13,869 nt of DNA, from assembly GCA_036276235.1 (NCBI GenBank), contig DATBDZ010000320.1:1-13869 (forward strand), read 5' to 3'. The position numbers and the translations under genes were made by a program. This stretch comes from JANWHF01 sp036276235. GTDB taxonomy: Bacteria; Planctomycetota; Phycisphaerae; Tepidisphaerales; Tepidisphaeraceae. Below the pieces are notes generated by a model that had not been told where the DNA came from, searched no databases, and was given only the letters and a program-made list of their open reading frames with translations. Below, piece after piece: positions 6,558-13,758 of this stretch. The first letter of the stretch is position 1; every line of letters begins with the position of its first letter.

Positions 6558-8374
6558 CACTGATAATTCAGCGACACCGCTCGCGCGTATTGCGGGCTGC
6601 CGTTCCAGCGGCTCGGCTTGCCGATCAGGGGCCAGGCGTATTTGCCCAGAGTCACCGACAGCACATCCGACCCGCGCGTGTTCCAGAGTCGGCTGAAGAG
6701 AATTGCGAGGCCCAGAATCATGCCGGTGGTGAACCCGCCGATATGGGCCATGTGGGCAACGCCTTCCGAGAAGCCAAAGTGCATGCTGACGTAGTTCATC
6801 AGCAGATCATAGCCGAAATAGATCAGCAGAATCCAAAAGCCACGAAGCTGGAAAATCTTGCAGGCAAAATACGTGTAAAACCGCAGCCAGAGCCTGATCC
6901 ACATCGCGCAGAAGACACGATGCACAGGAAAGAGAATCAGGTACAGGCCAGCCAGCCCCATGATCGCGCCGGATGCGCCCACCATTGACCCGCCGCTGTC
7001 GGACAGTACCAGATGGGCCGTCGCCGCACTGACGGCAAGGATCGGATAAACAATCGCCGTCGCGAGGTTGCCGATCAGCGCGTTCACGCGCGTTCCGAAG
7101 ACCAGCATGAAGACGAGATTGCCCGACAGGTGCATGATGAAGTTGAAGATCGAGCTTGTGTCATGAAGGAAAGCATGCGTAATCAGTTGGTACACATGAA
7201 ACTCGCCACGCGTAGCTTCGCGCTCCTGGATTAACTCCGCGACCGCTCGCTCAACAAGCTCATCGTCGGACAGCTTCTGGCTACCCTGTTCGTACTTATC
7301 GCGCAGCTCCTGTCGCTCATCTGGCGTGAGCTTTTTGGCGATGGAATGGAGCTTCTGCGGATCGATCTTCAGCGCCGTGGCGTGAGGGGACCAGAGCATC
7401 AAATTGGTGCCCGTCGCCTTCTCACCCTCGCTCGTGCCCGCCTGGGCGATAAAAAATATGATGCTCGCGACGATGGTGATGGCCGCGATCGTCCAGATCG
7501 TATAGGGCTTGCGCGTTCCAAACGCCGCCGAGCGGATGGGGATCGGCATCGGCGTGAGCGGGACCAGGATGCTGATCCAGCGGATCCACTGATAGGCGCC
7601 CTCGTGCAGCGAGTTTTCATCGATCCCCTGGCTGGTGATGACCGGGCGGCCAGTCTTGATGTTGATGCCGCAATCGACACAAAATTTCGCGCTGCGGACC
7701 AGCGCCTTCTGGCAACTGGGACATTCAGGCCCGCCGACGGTGGAACTGGCCTCGGCGGCGAGCGCCGCCGCTGCCGCGGCAGATTTTGGCCCGCTGATCA
7801 CGGGCGCAGTACCATCTCCGCTGGGCCTCAAATCGCTGAATGACCTGCCGTGCGCACGCGGCGCTGCCGCCGCGGGTGTCGCCACCGGGAGCAGATCCTC
7901 TTCTTCCTCCGCGGGCGCCAGAGCGAAATGCGTAAACTTCAACTCAAACTCGCCGACGCTGATCACATCGTCATCGTGCAGCTCTTCCTCGGTGAGGACG
8001 CGCTGGCCATTCACGAAAAGTCCGTTGGTGCTTTTGTTGTCAACGACTTTCCATTTCGACGGCCCGAAATCGACGCGCTGCAGTTTGCAATGCGCGCGCG
8101 AAACCTTCGTCGCATTGAGGATGATCTGCCGATCGGCGAGCTTGCCGATCTGCACGTCGGCGACGCCGCCCAGCAGAATGCGCGTGCCGACCTGATCCGG
8201 CCCGGCAGTGATCTCCAGGCCGGCGTCAAAATCGCCGCCGCCGTTGCCCTCGGCGAGTTGTTCGCCGCTGACAATCTGAATGATTTTGGAGCAACCGGGG
8301 CAGCGGAACTTCTTTCCAACCGCCGACTCCGGCAACTTCCGCGGCACAGCACAGCCGCAAATGACTTCAATCAT
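6557..8374 (-). CDS. Rhomboid intramembrane serine protease fused to FHA and two zinc ribbons
   Basis: A 605-residue multidomain protein (ATG at 8374). In order: zinc ribbon 1 (C6xC8 ... C25xxC28), an FHA domain (about 61-150) with the phosphothreonine-binding signatures SRAH (92-95) and STNG (115-118), an Ala-rich linker, zinc ribbon 2 (C218xxC221 ... C232xxC235), a membrane segment (292-311), a charged Lys/Glu-rich loop, and a rhomboid core (about 392-561). The core has HAFLH (400-404), HLSGN (H415, N419, oxyanion region), the nucleophile motif GASGAIMG with Ser468, and AHIGG with catalytic His544, so it should be active. GGGGA 4 nt before this ATG decides the start; an in-frame ATG at 8461 would add 29 residues unlike the domain. 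FHA domains bind phosphothreonine peptides, which suggests phosphorylation-dependent recruitment of substrate or regulator. It lies 47 nt upstream of the YgaP-like gene. Confidence 0.92.
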   Translation of the reverse strand: MIEVICGCAVPRKLPESAVGKKFRCPGCSKIIQIVSGEQLAEGNGGGDFDAGLEITAGPDQVGTRILLGGVADVQIGKLADRQIILNATKVSRAHCKLQRVDFGPSKWKVVDNKSTNGLFVNGQRVLTEEELHDDDVISVGEFELKFTHFALAPAEEEEDLLPVATPAAAAPRAHGRSFSDLRPSGDGTAPVISGPKSAAAAAALAAEASSTVGGPECPSCQKALVRSAKFCVDCGINIKTGRPVITSQGIDENSLHEGAYQWIRWISILVPLTPMPIPIRSAAFGTRKPYTIWTIAAITIVASIIFFIAQAGTSEGEKATGTNLMLWSPHATALKIDPQKLHSIAKKLTPDERQELRDKYEQGSQKLSDDELVERAVAELIQEREATRGEFHVYQLITHAFLHDTSSIFNFIMHLSGNLVFMLVFGTRVNALIGNLATAIVYPILAVSAATAHLVLSDSGGSMVGASGAIMGLAGLYLILFPVHRVFCAMWIRLWLRFYTYFACKIFQLRGFWILLIYFGYDLLMNYVSMHFGFSEGVAHMAHIGGFTTGMILGLAILFSRLWNTRGSDVLSVTLGKYAWPLIGKPSRWNGSPQYARAVSLNYQ

Positions 8375-8504
8375 CGGGTCCCCATGAAAAAACGTGATAT
8401 CACCTTGTTGAGCGACGCCTCCAGCGTCCGCCCGCCCGACCAAAATTTGCCGCCGCATCATAACAGGAACGGGGCCGATATTTCAACGGAATGGGTCCCC
8501 GCCC

Positions 8505-8578
8505 AGAAAACGCGGCGGGCAGCGCCCGCCCTACGCGCCAAGTCCGATCGTAGGGCGGACACTGCCCGCCGGTTTTCT
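8505..8578. repeat. 74-bp palindromic element (AGAAAAC...GGTTTTCT)
   Basis: Outer ends AGAAAA (8505-8510) and TTTTCT (8573-8578) bracket GGCGGGCAGCGCCCGCCCTACG and a diverged reverse complement of it (CGTAGGGCGGACACTGCCCGCC). The arms pair with a few mismatches around a short centre near 8536-8548. No second copy is in the window. Confidence 0.7.
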
Positions 8579-8611
8579 GTAGAGGCGAGAGCGATGGAAA
8601 GCTTTCGTAGG

Positions 8612-8627
8612 GTGTGCTTCAGCACAC
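8612..8627. repeat. GTGTGCT-TC-AGCACAC palindrome
   Basis: A perfect 7-bp-arm palindrome preceded by GTAGG and followed by GCGG. With its flanks it resembles the minus strand of the sequence at 1244-1264 (AGGGTGTGCTTTAGCGCACG), so it belongs to the CTTTAG-centred family seen at 1188-1259. Confidence 0.6.
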
Positions 8628-8685
8628 GCGGAGCGTCCGATTCCCAAGCGACCGATTGCGCGCGAAGCACGCGCGTGCGCATTCT

Positions 8686-8728
8686 CCCTCTCCCCTGTAC
8701 TCAGGGGAGAGGGTTGGGGTGAGGGGAC
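8686..8728. repeat. CCCTCTCCCCTG hairpin repeat, plus-oriented copy
   Basis: CCCTCTCCCCTG (8686-8697) and CAGGGGAGAGGG (8702-8713) form a perfect 12-bp stem with a TACT loop, followed by the tail TTGGGGTGAGGGGA (8714-8727). An inverted copy lies at 8771-8811. Confidence 0.85.
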
Positions 8729-8770
8729 GAGCGCTTTGACTTGCGAATGGCGCCATATCGCGGCCCGCTG

Positions 8771-8811
8771 TCCCCTCACCCTGCCCTCTCCCCTGAGTAC
8801 AGGGGAGAGGG
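8771..8811. repeat. CCCTCTCCCCTG hairpin repeat, inverted copy
   Basis: The tail TCCCCTCACCCTG (8771-8783) precedes the perfect 12-bp stem CCCTCTCCCCTG (8784-8795) and CAGGGGAGAGGG (8800-8811). The tail is now on the left, so this is the copy at 8686-8728 in opposite orientation. Together the two can also pair over about 40 bp. Confidence 0.85.
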
Positions 8812-9022
8812 TTCTGAGCGCGACTCCCCGGAAGAGCAGGGGGCAATGCACGCTCGACGCCCGACCCGATCGTGGGGCGGGCCTTTGGCCGCGGGTTCAT
8901 ACTTCGCGCGCCTGGCGGACTCGCGCGACTACTTGGCACGACCTTGCCCCCATTGCCCCAACCATCCCCCTCCGCTAGCGTGCTCGTCTGGGCTGAGGAA
9001 TCTCCAACGTGATTTTCTAAAT

Positions 9023-9040
9023 CCTCCGCCATGAAGGAGG
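9023..9040 (+). promoter_or_regulatory. TerC ribosome-binding site inside a small hairpin
   Basis: AGGAGG (9035-9040) lies 4 nt before the GTG at 9045 and fixes that start. CCTCC at 9023-9027 can pair with GGAGG (9036-9040) across an 8-nt loop, which would mask the ribosome-binding site. The loop contains an out-of-frame ATG (9031) opening a nine-codon frame that ends in TAG at 9058-9060, overlapping the TerC start. Confidence 0.45.
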
Positions 9041-9044
9041 CTTC

Positions 9045-9863
9045 GTGTCGATTCTTGTAGCCGCGGGGGGCCAGGCGATTACTTCGTTTCTCAGCGCCCA
9101 AGCGCTGATCGCCCTGGTGACGCTCACCATTCTCGAAATCGTCCTCGGGATCGACAACATCATCTTCATCTCGGTACTGGCCGATCGGCTCCCCGCCGAG
9201 CGGCAAAACAAGGCCCGCATGACCGGCCTGCTGCTGGCGATGATCATGCGCGTGCTGCTGCTGCTGAGCATCAGTTGGATCATGAGCCTCACCTCGCCGA
9301 TACCGCTGATCGGCCAATGGTTCACGCCGATCATGGCCGATGATGCGCACCTCAACTGGCGCGATGTGATTCTTCTGGCGGGCGGAATCTTTCTGATCTA
9401 CAAAGCGACGGCCGAGATTCACGAAAAGCTCGAAGGGAGCGAACATGCCGCGGCAACTGCCAAAGGCGGCGTTTCCTTCGCCAGCATCATCACTCAGATT
9501 CTCATCCTCGACATCGTCTTCAGCCTCGACAGCGTCATCACGGCAGTGGGAATGGTGCAGACTGACGAAGGAAGCCGCCATGTCGGGCTCACCATCATGA
9601 TCATCGCGGTGGTGGCGGCGGTGGGCGTCATGCTCTTCGCGGCCAAGCCGATCGGCGATTTCGTCAATCATCATCCGACGGTGAAAATGCTGGCGTTCAG
9701 CTTTCTGATCCTGGTGGGCGCGGTGCTGGTTATCGAGTCATCGCATCGGCACATTCCCAAGGGATACATTTATTTCGCGATGGCCTTCGCAATCGGCGTG
9801 GAGATGCTGAACCTGAAAGTGCGCAAGCACGGCCCGCCGGTGCATCTGCACGGCGGCGCGTAA
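9045..9863 (+). CDS. TerC family integral membrane protein
   Basis: A 272-residue membrane protein with about seven hydrophobic helices. The two family signatures are present: EIVLGIDNIIFIS (31-43) with Asp37, and LDIVFSLDSVITAVGM (155-170) with Asp156 and Asp162. These acidic residues lie in the membrane and are thought to coordinate the transported metal. Several family members export manganese; others were first linked to tellurite resistance. The C-terminus is basic and His-containing (KHGPPVHLHGGA). The GTG start is backed by a perfect AGGAGG. The gene heads a two-gene operon with the TauE/SafE-type gene 20 nt downstream. No manganese riboswitch was recognised upstream. The exact substrate cannot be read from the sequence. 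Confidence 0.93.
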   Translation: MSILVAAGGQAITSFLSAQALIALVTLTILEIVLGIDNIIFISVLADRLPAERQNKARMTGLLLAMIMRVLLLLSISWIMSLTSPIPLIGQWFTPIMADDAHLNWRDVILLAGGIFLIYKATAEIHEKLEGSEHAAATAKGGVSFASIITQILILDIVFSLDSVITAVGMVQTDEGSRHVGLTIMIIAVVAAVGVMLFAAKPIGDFVNHHPTVKMLAFSFLILVGAVLVIESSHRHIPKGYIYFAMAFAIGVEMLNLKVRKHGPPVHLHGGA

Positions 9864-9883
9864 GAGGCGCAAGGCGGGACATC

Positions 9884-10624
9884 GTGCTGGACTCAACGAC
9901 GCTCTATGTCATTGCCGTGATCTTCGCGGCGACACTGATCCGCTCCACGCTCGGATTCGGCGAAGCGCTCGTGGCGGTGCCGCTGCTGGCGCTGCGAATT
10001 CCGGTCGTGATCGCCGCACCGTTGGCCGTTCTCGTTTCGGTCTTGGTCGCGGCAGCCATCGTCGCGCAGGATTGGCGGAAGATCGAGGTGCGCAGCGCCA
10101 CCGGGCTAATCATTGCATCGCTATTTGGCATTCCGCTGGGGCTGCTTCTGCTGACGCGCGTGAACGAACACGTGATCAAGCTGATTCTGGGCCTCGTGAT
10201 CATCCTCTTCGCGATCTACTCGCTGAGTGGCAAAGTGAAGCGGCATCTGGAGAAGGATCACCCGATCTTGCTGATCGGCTCAGGGTTTTGCGCGGGCGTG
10301 CTGGGCGGCGCCTATGGAATGAACGGCCCGCCGCTGGCGATTTATGGCGCGCTGCGCGGCTGGTCGCCGCAACATTTTCGCGCAACCCTGCAGGCCTATT
10401 TCCTGCCGGCGAGTCTCGCAGGATTGATCGGCTATATCGCGATGGGCCTGTGGGTACCCGCAGTGACGCGTTATTTCCTGCTGTCACTACCCGGCGTGCT
10501 CGTGGCAACCGCCGTCGGCCGCTTCCTCAATCATCGACTGCGCGGTCATGCGTTTTTTCGGACGGTTTATGTGGGGCTGGTGTTGATCGGCGCGGTGCTC
10601 GTGCTGCAGGTGATTTTGAGTTAA
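9884..10624 (+). CDS. TauE/SafE family (sulfite exporter-like) membrane permease
   Basis: A 246-residue protein that is almost entirely hydrophobic, with about eight membrane helices in two repeated halves, as in the TauE/SafE (DUF81) family. The N-half motif TLGFGEALVAVPLL (22-35) and the C-half motif GGAYGMNGPPLAIY (141-154) are the paired signature loops. Family members export sulfite, sulfoacetate or related organosulfur anions, but most are uncharacterised, so the substrate is unknown. The start is GTG at 9884 with GGGA about 5 nt upstream. The 20-nt gap after TerC indicates one transcript. Its 3' end converges on lgt, with 205 nt between them. Confidence 0.9.
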   Translation: MLDSTTLYVIAVIFAATLIRSTLGFGEALVAVPLLALRIPVVIAAPLAVLVSVLVAAAIVAQDWRKIEVRSATGLIIASLFGIPLGLLLLTRVNEHVIKLILGLVIILFAIYSLSGKVKRHLEKDHPILLIGSGFCAGVLGGAYGMNGPPLAIYGALRGWSPQHFRATLQAYFLPASLAGLIGYIAMGLWVPAVTRYFLLSLPGVLVATAVGRFLNHRLRGHAFFRTVYVGLVLIGAVLVLQVILS

Positions 10625-10774
10625 CCGGCTGCGGGGATCGTGCCGCACTCCCGTGATATACGCGACCAGGTGATACCGGCCATCCTTCAGCAGCACGCAT
10701 TTCGCGGCACCGCGCGCATCGGCGCGGACGTGAACGGGTCCATCGTAGTCATTGAGCTGTCCGGAGCGCCGCAT
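10625..10774 (-). pseudogene. Fragment of a small basic domain between tauE-like gene and lgt
   Basis: Downstream of lgt, an ATG at 10774 opens a minus-strand frame whose first 50 or so residues look protein-like: GPVHVRADARGAAK, then VLLKDGRYHLVAYITG. The alternating-strand pattern resembles small planctomycete domains of the DUF6504 kind, by memory only. Past the tauE-like stop (10624) the frame continues to 10487, but as antisense of tauE, with a low-complexity HEHRAD/HQPH composition. I therefore read it as a truncated remnant rather than an intact 95-residue gene. It could also be chance. Confidence 0.3.
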
Positions 10775-10829
10775 CCAAATCACTGCCTGCAGTAAAGATA
10801 GATTCTTGGTCCGGGATGTCCGACGGCAG

Positions 10830-11969
10830 TCAAGTGGTGACCACCGCAAACCCGCGCACCTCGCCTCTCTTCGCCGCGAAGCGGCTGAAGGCGAACCATA
10901 GCACTGCTCCGCCGATGATCAGCAGGACACTTACCACCATGCTGTAACTTTGCGGCGGCAGAAAGGTGAGGACGCCGGTGCCGCGGCCGGCTACCGATGG
11001 CTCTACGCGCAGCATTTCCAGGATGTAGCGGAAGAGGCCTTCGATCATCATCATCGCGGCAAAGACATGGCCGGGGATGTGCGGCAGCGTGAAATAGGCG
11101 AGCAAAAACCCGGCGATCAGGAAAGCCGTCGCGGTGCTGTAGAGCTGCGCGGGATGAACCGCGTTGGCCTTTTCCTGGCTCACCAATGAGCCGAGGCCCT
11201 CGGCGATTGCCTGATCGCGAGATTTGAGATGGCGGAAGTTGAGCAGGGGGACCGCGCCGGCGGGGAGCGGCTCCTGGAGGGCGGATAAGCCGCGCGTATC
11301 CATGTATAGGGCGAGCGGATTGGGGACTTTTTCGATCGTTACTTTGCCGGATGCGTCCGTCATTTGGCGCTCGATAAAGTCGGGCACGAGTTGCCGCGGG
11401 ACGGGCTGCGCCAAACTGTTCTGATCGAATTGCTCGACGTAGGCGTCGCTGCCATACGGAAACTGCACGGCCCAGGCGACCTTGCACTCAGCGCCGTAGC
11501 AGCAGCCGTTGAGAAAACAGCCGATGCGGCCAAAGGCCAGGCCAACCATCAAACACGGCGCAACGATATCCATCCCCGTTCGCAGCGGCACTTTCTTCCA
11601 CCAACCGTAGAGAACCAGCGCCGGGAACGCCAGCAGGAATCCGCCATAGTAGGTGAGCCCGCCGCTGCGGATGTTGATGGCATCGATGAAGTTGGTCCAC
11701 GCCGAGCGATTGGGATCGGTATAGACGGCGAAATTTTCCAGCACATGCGAGAGCCGCGCCCCCAGCACGCCGGTCACCAGCGCGATAAGGGCGGCATTAC
11801 CGAAGATTTCCGGATCGATCTTCGATCGCCGCGCGAGGCACTGCGCCAGCCACATCGCGGCGAAGAAGCCGATCACCATCATCACGCCGTAGCCGTACAC
11901 GGGGATGTCGGCACCGCCCACCCGCGGGAACCACGAAGGAATATGAATGCGAAAAAGAATCTGCCACAT
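10830..11969 (-). CDS. lgt: Prolipoprotein diacylglyceryl transferase
   Basis: Transfers a diacylglyceryl group from phosphatidylglycerol to the lipobox cysteine of prolipoproteins in the inner membrane, the first step of lipoprotein maturation. The protein is 379 residues, against about 260-300 for typical Lgt. Signatures: PVYGYGVMMVIGF (23-35), SGGLTYYGGFLLA (102-114, Tyr108 where E. coli has His103), GRIGCFLNGCCYG (147-159, with the essential Arg148 and Asn154), HPAQLY (272-277), and EGLFRYILEMLR (310-321) with Arg314 and Glu318. The extra length is a hydrophilic insertion of roughly 80 residues (about 174-268) between the GR and HP motifs, probably extracytoplasmic. The start ATG is 16 nt behind the PLP-enzyme stop. 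No ribosome-binding site is visible, but a TATAAT lies 9 nt before the ATG (11984-11979, no good -35). Confidence 0.95.
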   Translation of the reverse strand: MWQILFRIHIPSWFPRVGGADIPVYGYGVMMVIGFFAAMWLAQCLARRSKIDPEIFGNAALIALVTGVLGARLSHVLENFAVYTDPNRSAWTNFIDAINIRSGGLTYYGGFLLAFPALVLYGWWKKVPLRTGMDIVAPCLMVGLAFGRIGCFLNGCCYGAECKVAWAVQFPYGSDAYVEQFDQNSLAQPVPRQLVPDFIERQMTDASGKVTIEKVPNPLALYMDTRGLSALQEPLPAGAVPLLNFRHLKSRDQAIAEGLGSLVSQEKANAVHPAQLYSTATAFLIAGFLLAYFTLPHIPGHVFAAMMMIEGLFRYILEMLRVEPSVAGRGTGVLTFLPPQSYSMVVSVLLIIGGAVLWFAFSRFAAKRGEVRGFAVVTT

Positions 11970-11985
11970 ACGTGAACAATTATAT

Positions 11986-13758
11986 CTACTTCGAATAAAT
12001 AAACCGGCGATGCACCAGCAAATAACAATCCCTCACCATCTGCTTCGCCTGCTCGGATGGCATCCATTTTGATGAAAACCCCGGAACATCCGGATCGATC
12101 GCGGCGCGCGCCGCGGCGTCCAGATGCGCCAGCAGATCATTCGCATCTTCATCGCCCACCGCAAAGCGAATCGTCGAAGGCGTGATCCCCGCTTGCCTTT
12201 GCGATTGCTCATCCAACTCGGAGTGCGTCGTCAAACCAGGGCAACTGACAATCGTATTTGATTGCCCCAGGCTGATCATGTGCGCGAACGTCGGATCAAG
12301 GCTGTCGAAAAACCGCGCGAACGTTTCGCGCGGCAACGTCGGCATGTCAATCGTAAACAGCGGCGCGGGCAAACCGAGAAACATCAGGCGATTCGACATG
12401 TCATGATTCGGATCTTCTTCCAGAGCCGAGCAATGCACCTTGATATCCGGATGCGATGCCAGGAATCGTGAGATCACGATCGTGTTGATGCACTTGGCGA
12501 GCATCCGCACATCAAGGGTGCGGATGCCCTGCAAAACCTCAAACGCCGCGTCGGCATTGAGGAACGCGCCTTTCACATAATAGACGTTCCAAAAAAGCGT
12601 CTGATCCCACGAGCGGCCGCCCGCCGACTGGCCTTTGGGGATAAACATGTCCTCATTGCGGCCGATCACCACGCCGGCGATTGCCGAGCCGGTGCCGGTG
12701 AGATCCTTGGTGTAACTGTGAATGACAAAGTCCGGCCGCTCGGCGGGATTTTCGCGCTGCAAAGGCCGCGCGAGGAATGGTGTGCCGACGGTGGCGTCGA
12801 GCAGGACGCGAACGCCGCGCTCATGGGCGGCGGCGCAAATCGCCGGCACGTCCAGCACATATCCCTGCGGATTACTCGGAGATTCGAGATACAGATATGC
12901 TTCCTTGCGCGAAGCCGCAAGCGGCGAAATGATTGCGCCATGCCGCTGCTGGACCTGATCCCAGCAGCGCACAAAATCCTCGGCGCTGGAGCCATCCAAA
13001 TGCTCGACGATCACGCCAAGGTTCGCCGGCTTCGCGTACCAGTCATGGATCAACTGATGGGCCCCGCCATAAATTGAGCGCGCCGTGATCAGCACATCTC
13101 CCTGCCCCAGCACATGCGCCAGAGCCGCGTCGATGGCGGCCATCCCGCTGTTGAAATTCCACGCCAGATACTCGCGCGCATACGGCCCCGCCTCCAGATC
13201 GACAATGTAATTGGCCAGCGAAAGCGATGTGGGATTCAGCAACCGCGAATAAATCTGCTCGAGGAATTCCTTCCCCTCAAACGCCTCGGCAACCCACTCC
13301 GCGCAGGCGTAAACATAAGTCGCCGTCCGCGCGATAACCGGCGTCGCCGAGAAGATCGCCGACACATTATCAAACAACGCGTAAGGCCCCTTGGCCGATT
13401 GCGTGCTGAGGCTGTAACCGAGCGATTGATACGTCCGCCGAAGCGGATTCTGCAACGTATCGAGCAGCTTGGCGATCTGAAACGCCAGGAACTTCTTCGC
13501 ATTGAAATACGCCACGCGATCGCTGCGATCCAGCGCGTCAATCGTCCGAGCCGTCACCTTCCAGAGCCGATCCAGATCCGCCCCGCATTCATAAATCCGG
13601 GCGGCAATCCGCGAAAGAATCTGCCCATACTCGCTGGAAGCATCAATGTGATAATGCGCCAACTGCTCGGCAACCAGCCCATCGACGCTATCCAATTCCG
13701 TGCTCTTGCGCTTGGGCGAAAGCGCACGCATTACGCGGAGATCGTCACTATTTTGCAC
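11986..13758 (-). CDS. Cys/Met metabolism PLP-dependent enzyme with long N-terminal extension
   Basis: A 590-residue protein. From about residue 166 it follows the cystathionine gamma-synthase/O-acylhomoserine sulfhydrylase superfamily: YSRLLNPT (170-177), LEAGPYA, NSGMAAI (203-209), RSIYGG (227-232), ESPSNP (292-297), LLDATVGTP (319-327) with Asp321 for the PLP ring nitrogen, and SYTKDLTGTG (348-357) with Lys351 as the Schiff-base lysine. It ends with SLGQSNTIVSCPGLTTHSEL and GITPSTIRFAVGDED. Family enzymes are about 400 residues. Here the first 165 residues form an extra, mostly helical region that I do not recognise. The exact reaction (gamma-synthase, lyase or sulfhydrylase) is not decidable from the motifs. 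The longest frame starts at GTG 13758; ATG 13731 is an equal candidate and neither has a clear ribosome-binding site. It is followed at 16 nt by lgt. Confidence 0.9.
   Translation of the reverse strand: MQNSDDLRVMRALSPKRKSTELDSVDGLVAEQLAHYHIDASSEYGQILSRIAARIYECGADLDRLWKVTARTIDALDRSDRVAYFNAKKFLAFQIAKLLDTLQNPLRRTYQSLGYSLSTQSAKGPYALFDNVSAIFSATPVIARTATYVYACAEWVAEAFEGKEFLEQIYSRLLNPTSLSLANYIVDLEAGPYAREYLAWNFNSGMAAIDAALAHVLGQGDVLITARSIYGGAHQLIHDWYAKPANLGVIVEHLDGSSAEDFVRCWDQVQQRHGAIISPLAASRKEAYLYLESPSNPQGYVLDVPAICAAAHERGVRVLLDATVGTPFLARPLQRENPAERPDFVIHSYTKDLTGTGSAIAGVVIGRNEDMFIPKGQSAGGRSWDQTLFWNVYYVKGAFLNADAAFEVLQGIRTLDVRMLAKCINTIVISRFLASHPDIKVHCSALEEDPNHDMSNRLMFLGLPAPLFTIDMPTLPRETFARFFDSLDPTFAHMISLGQSNTIVSCPGLTTHSELDEQSQRQAGITPSTIRFAVGDEDANDLLAHLDAAARAAIDPDVPGFSSKWMPSEQAKQMVRDCYLLVHRRFIYSK

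Larger units (their letters stand above)
8375..9044. other. Divergent repeat-rich intergenic region
   Basis: A 670-nt gap between the divergent rhomboid (minus) and TerC (plus) genes. It is packed with palindromic repeats of at least three families (8505-8578, 8612-8627, 8686-8811). Promoters for both directions should be here, but I could not single out a convincing -35/-10 pair. Open frames through it, including one of more than 1 kb on the minus strand that runs antisense to TerC, have the biased composition of shadows. I see no yybP-ykoY-type manganese riboswitch ahead of TerC. Confidence 0.6.

Noticed and set aside
8375..8461. Alternative start of the rhomboid gene at 8461, adding 29 residues
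   Set aside because: The extra residues do not resemble the MI..IC zinc-ribbon start shared with the VWA-like protein, and GGGGA sits at the right distance from the ATG at 8374.
8822..9044. yybP-ykoY manganese riboswitch ahead of terC
   Set aside because: Expected from family knowledge, but I could not find the conserved loop sequences; the leader shows only a small hairpin at the ribosome-binding site.
8619..9674. Open frame of 351 codons on the minus strand, His/Asp-rich
   Set aside because: It is antisense to the well-supported terC gene and runs through palindromic repeats. The HRRHHRDDHDGEPD-type composition is typical of a shadow of a membrane-protein gene.
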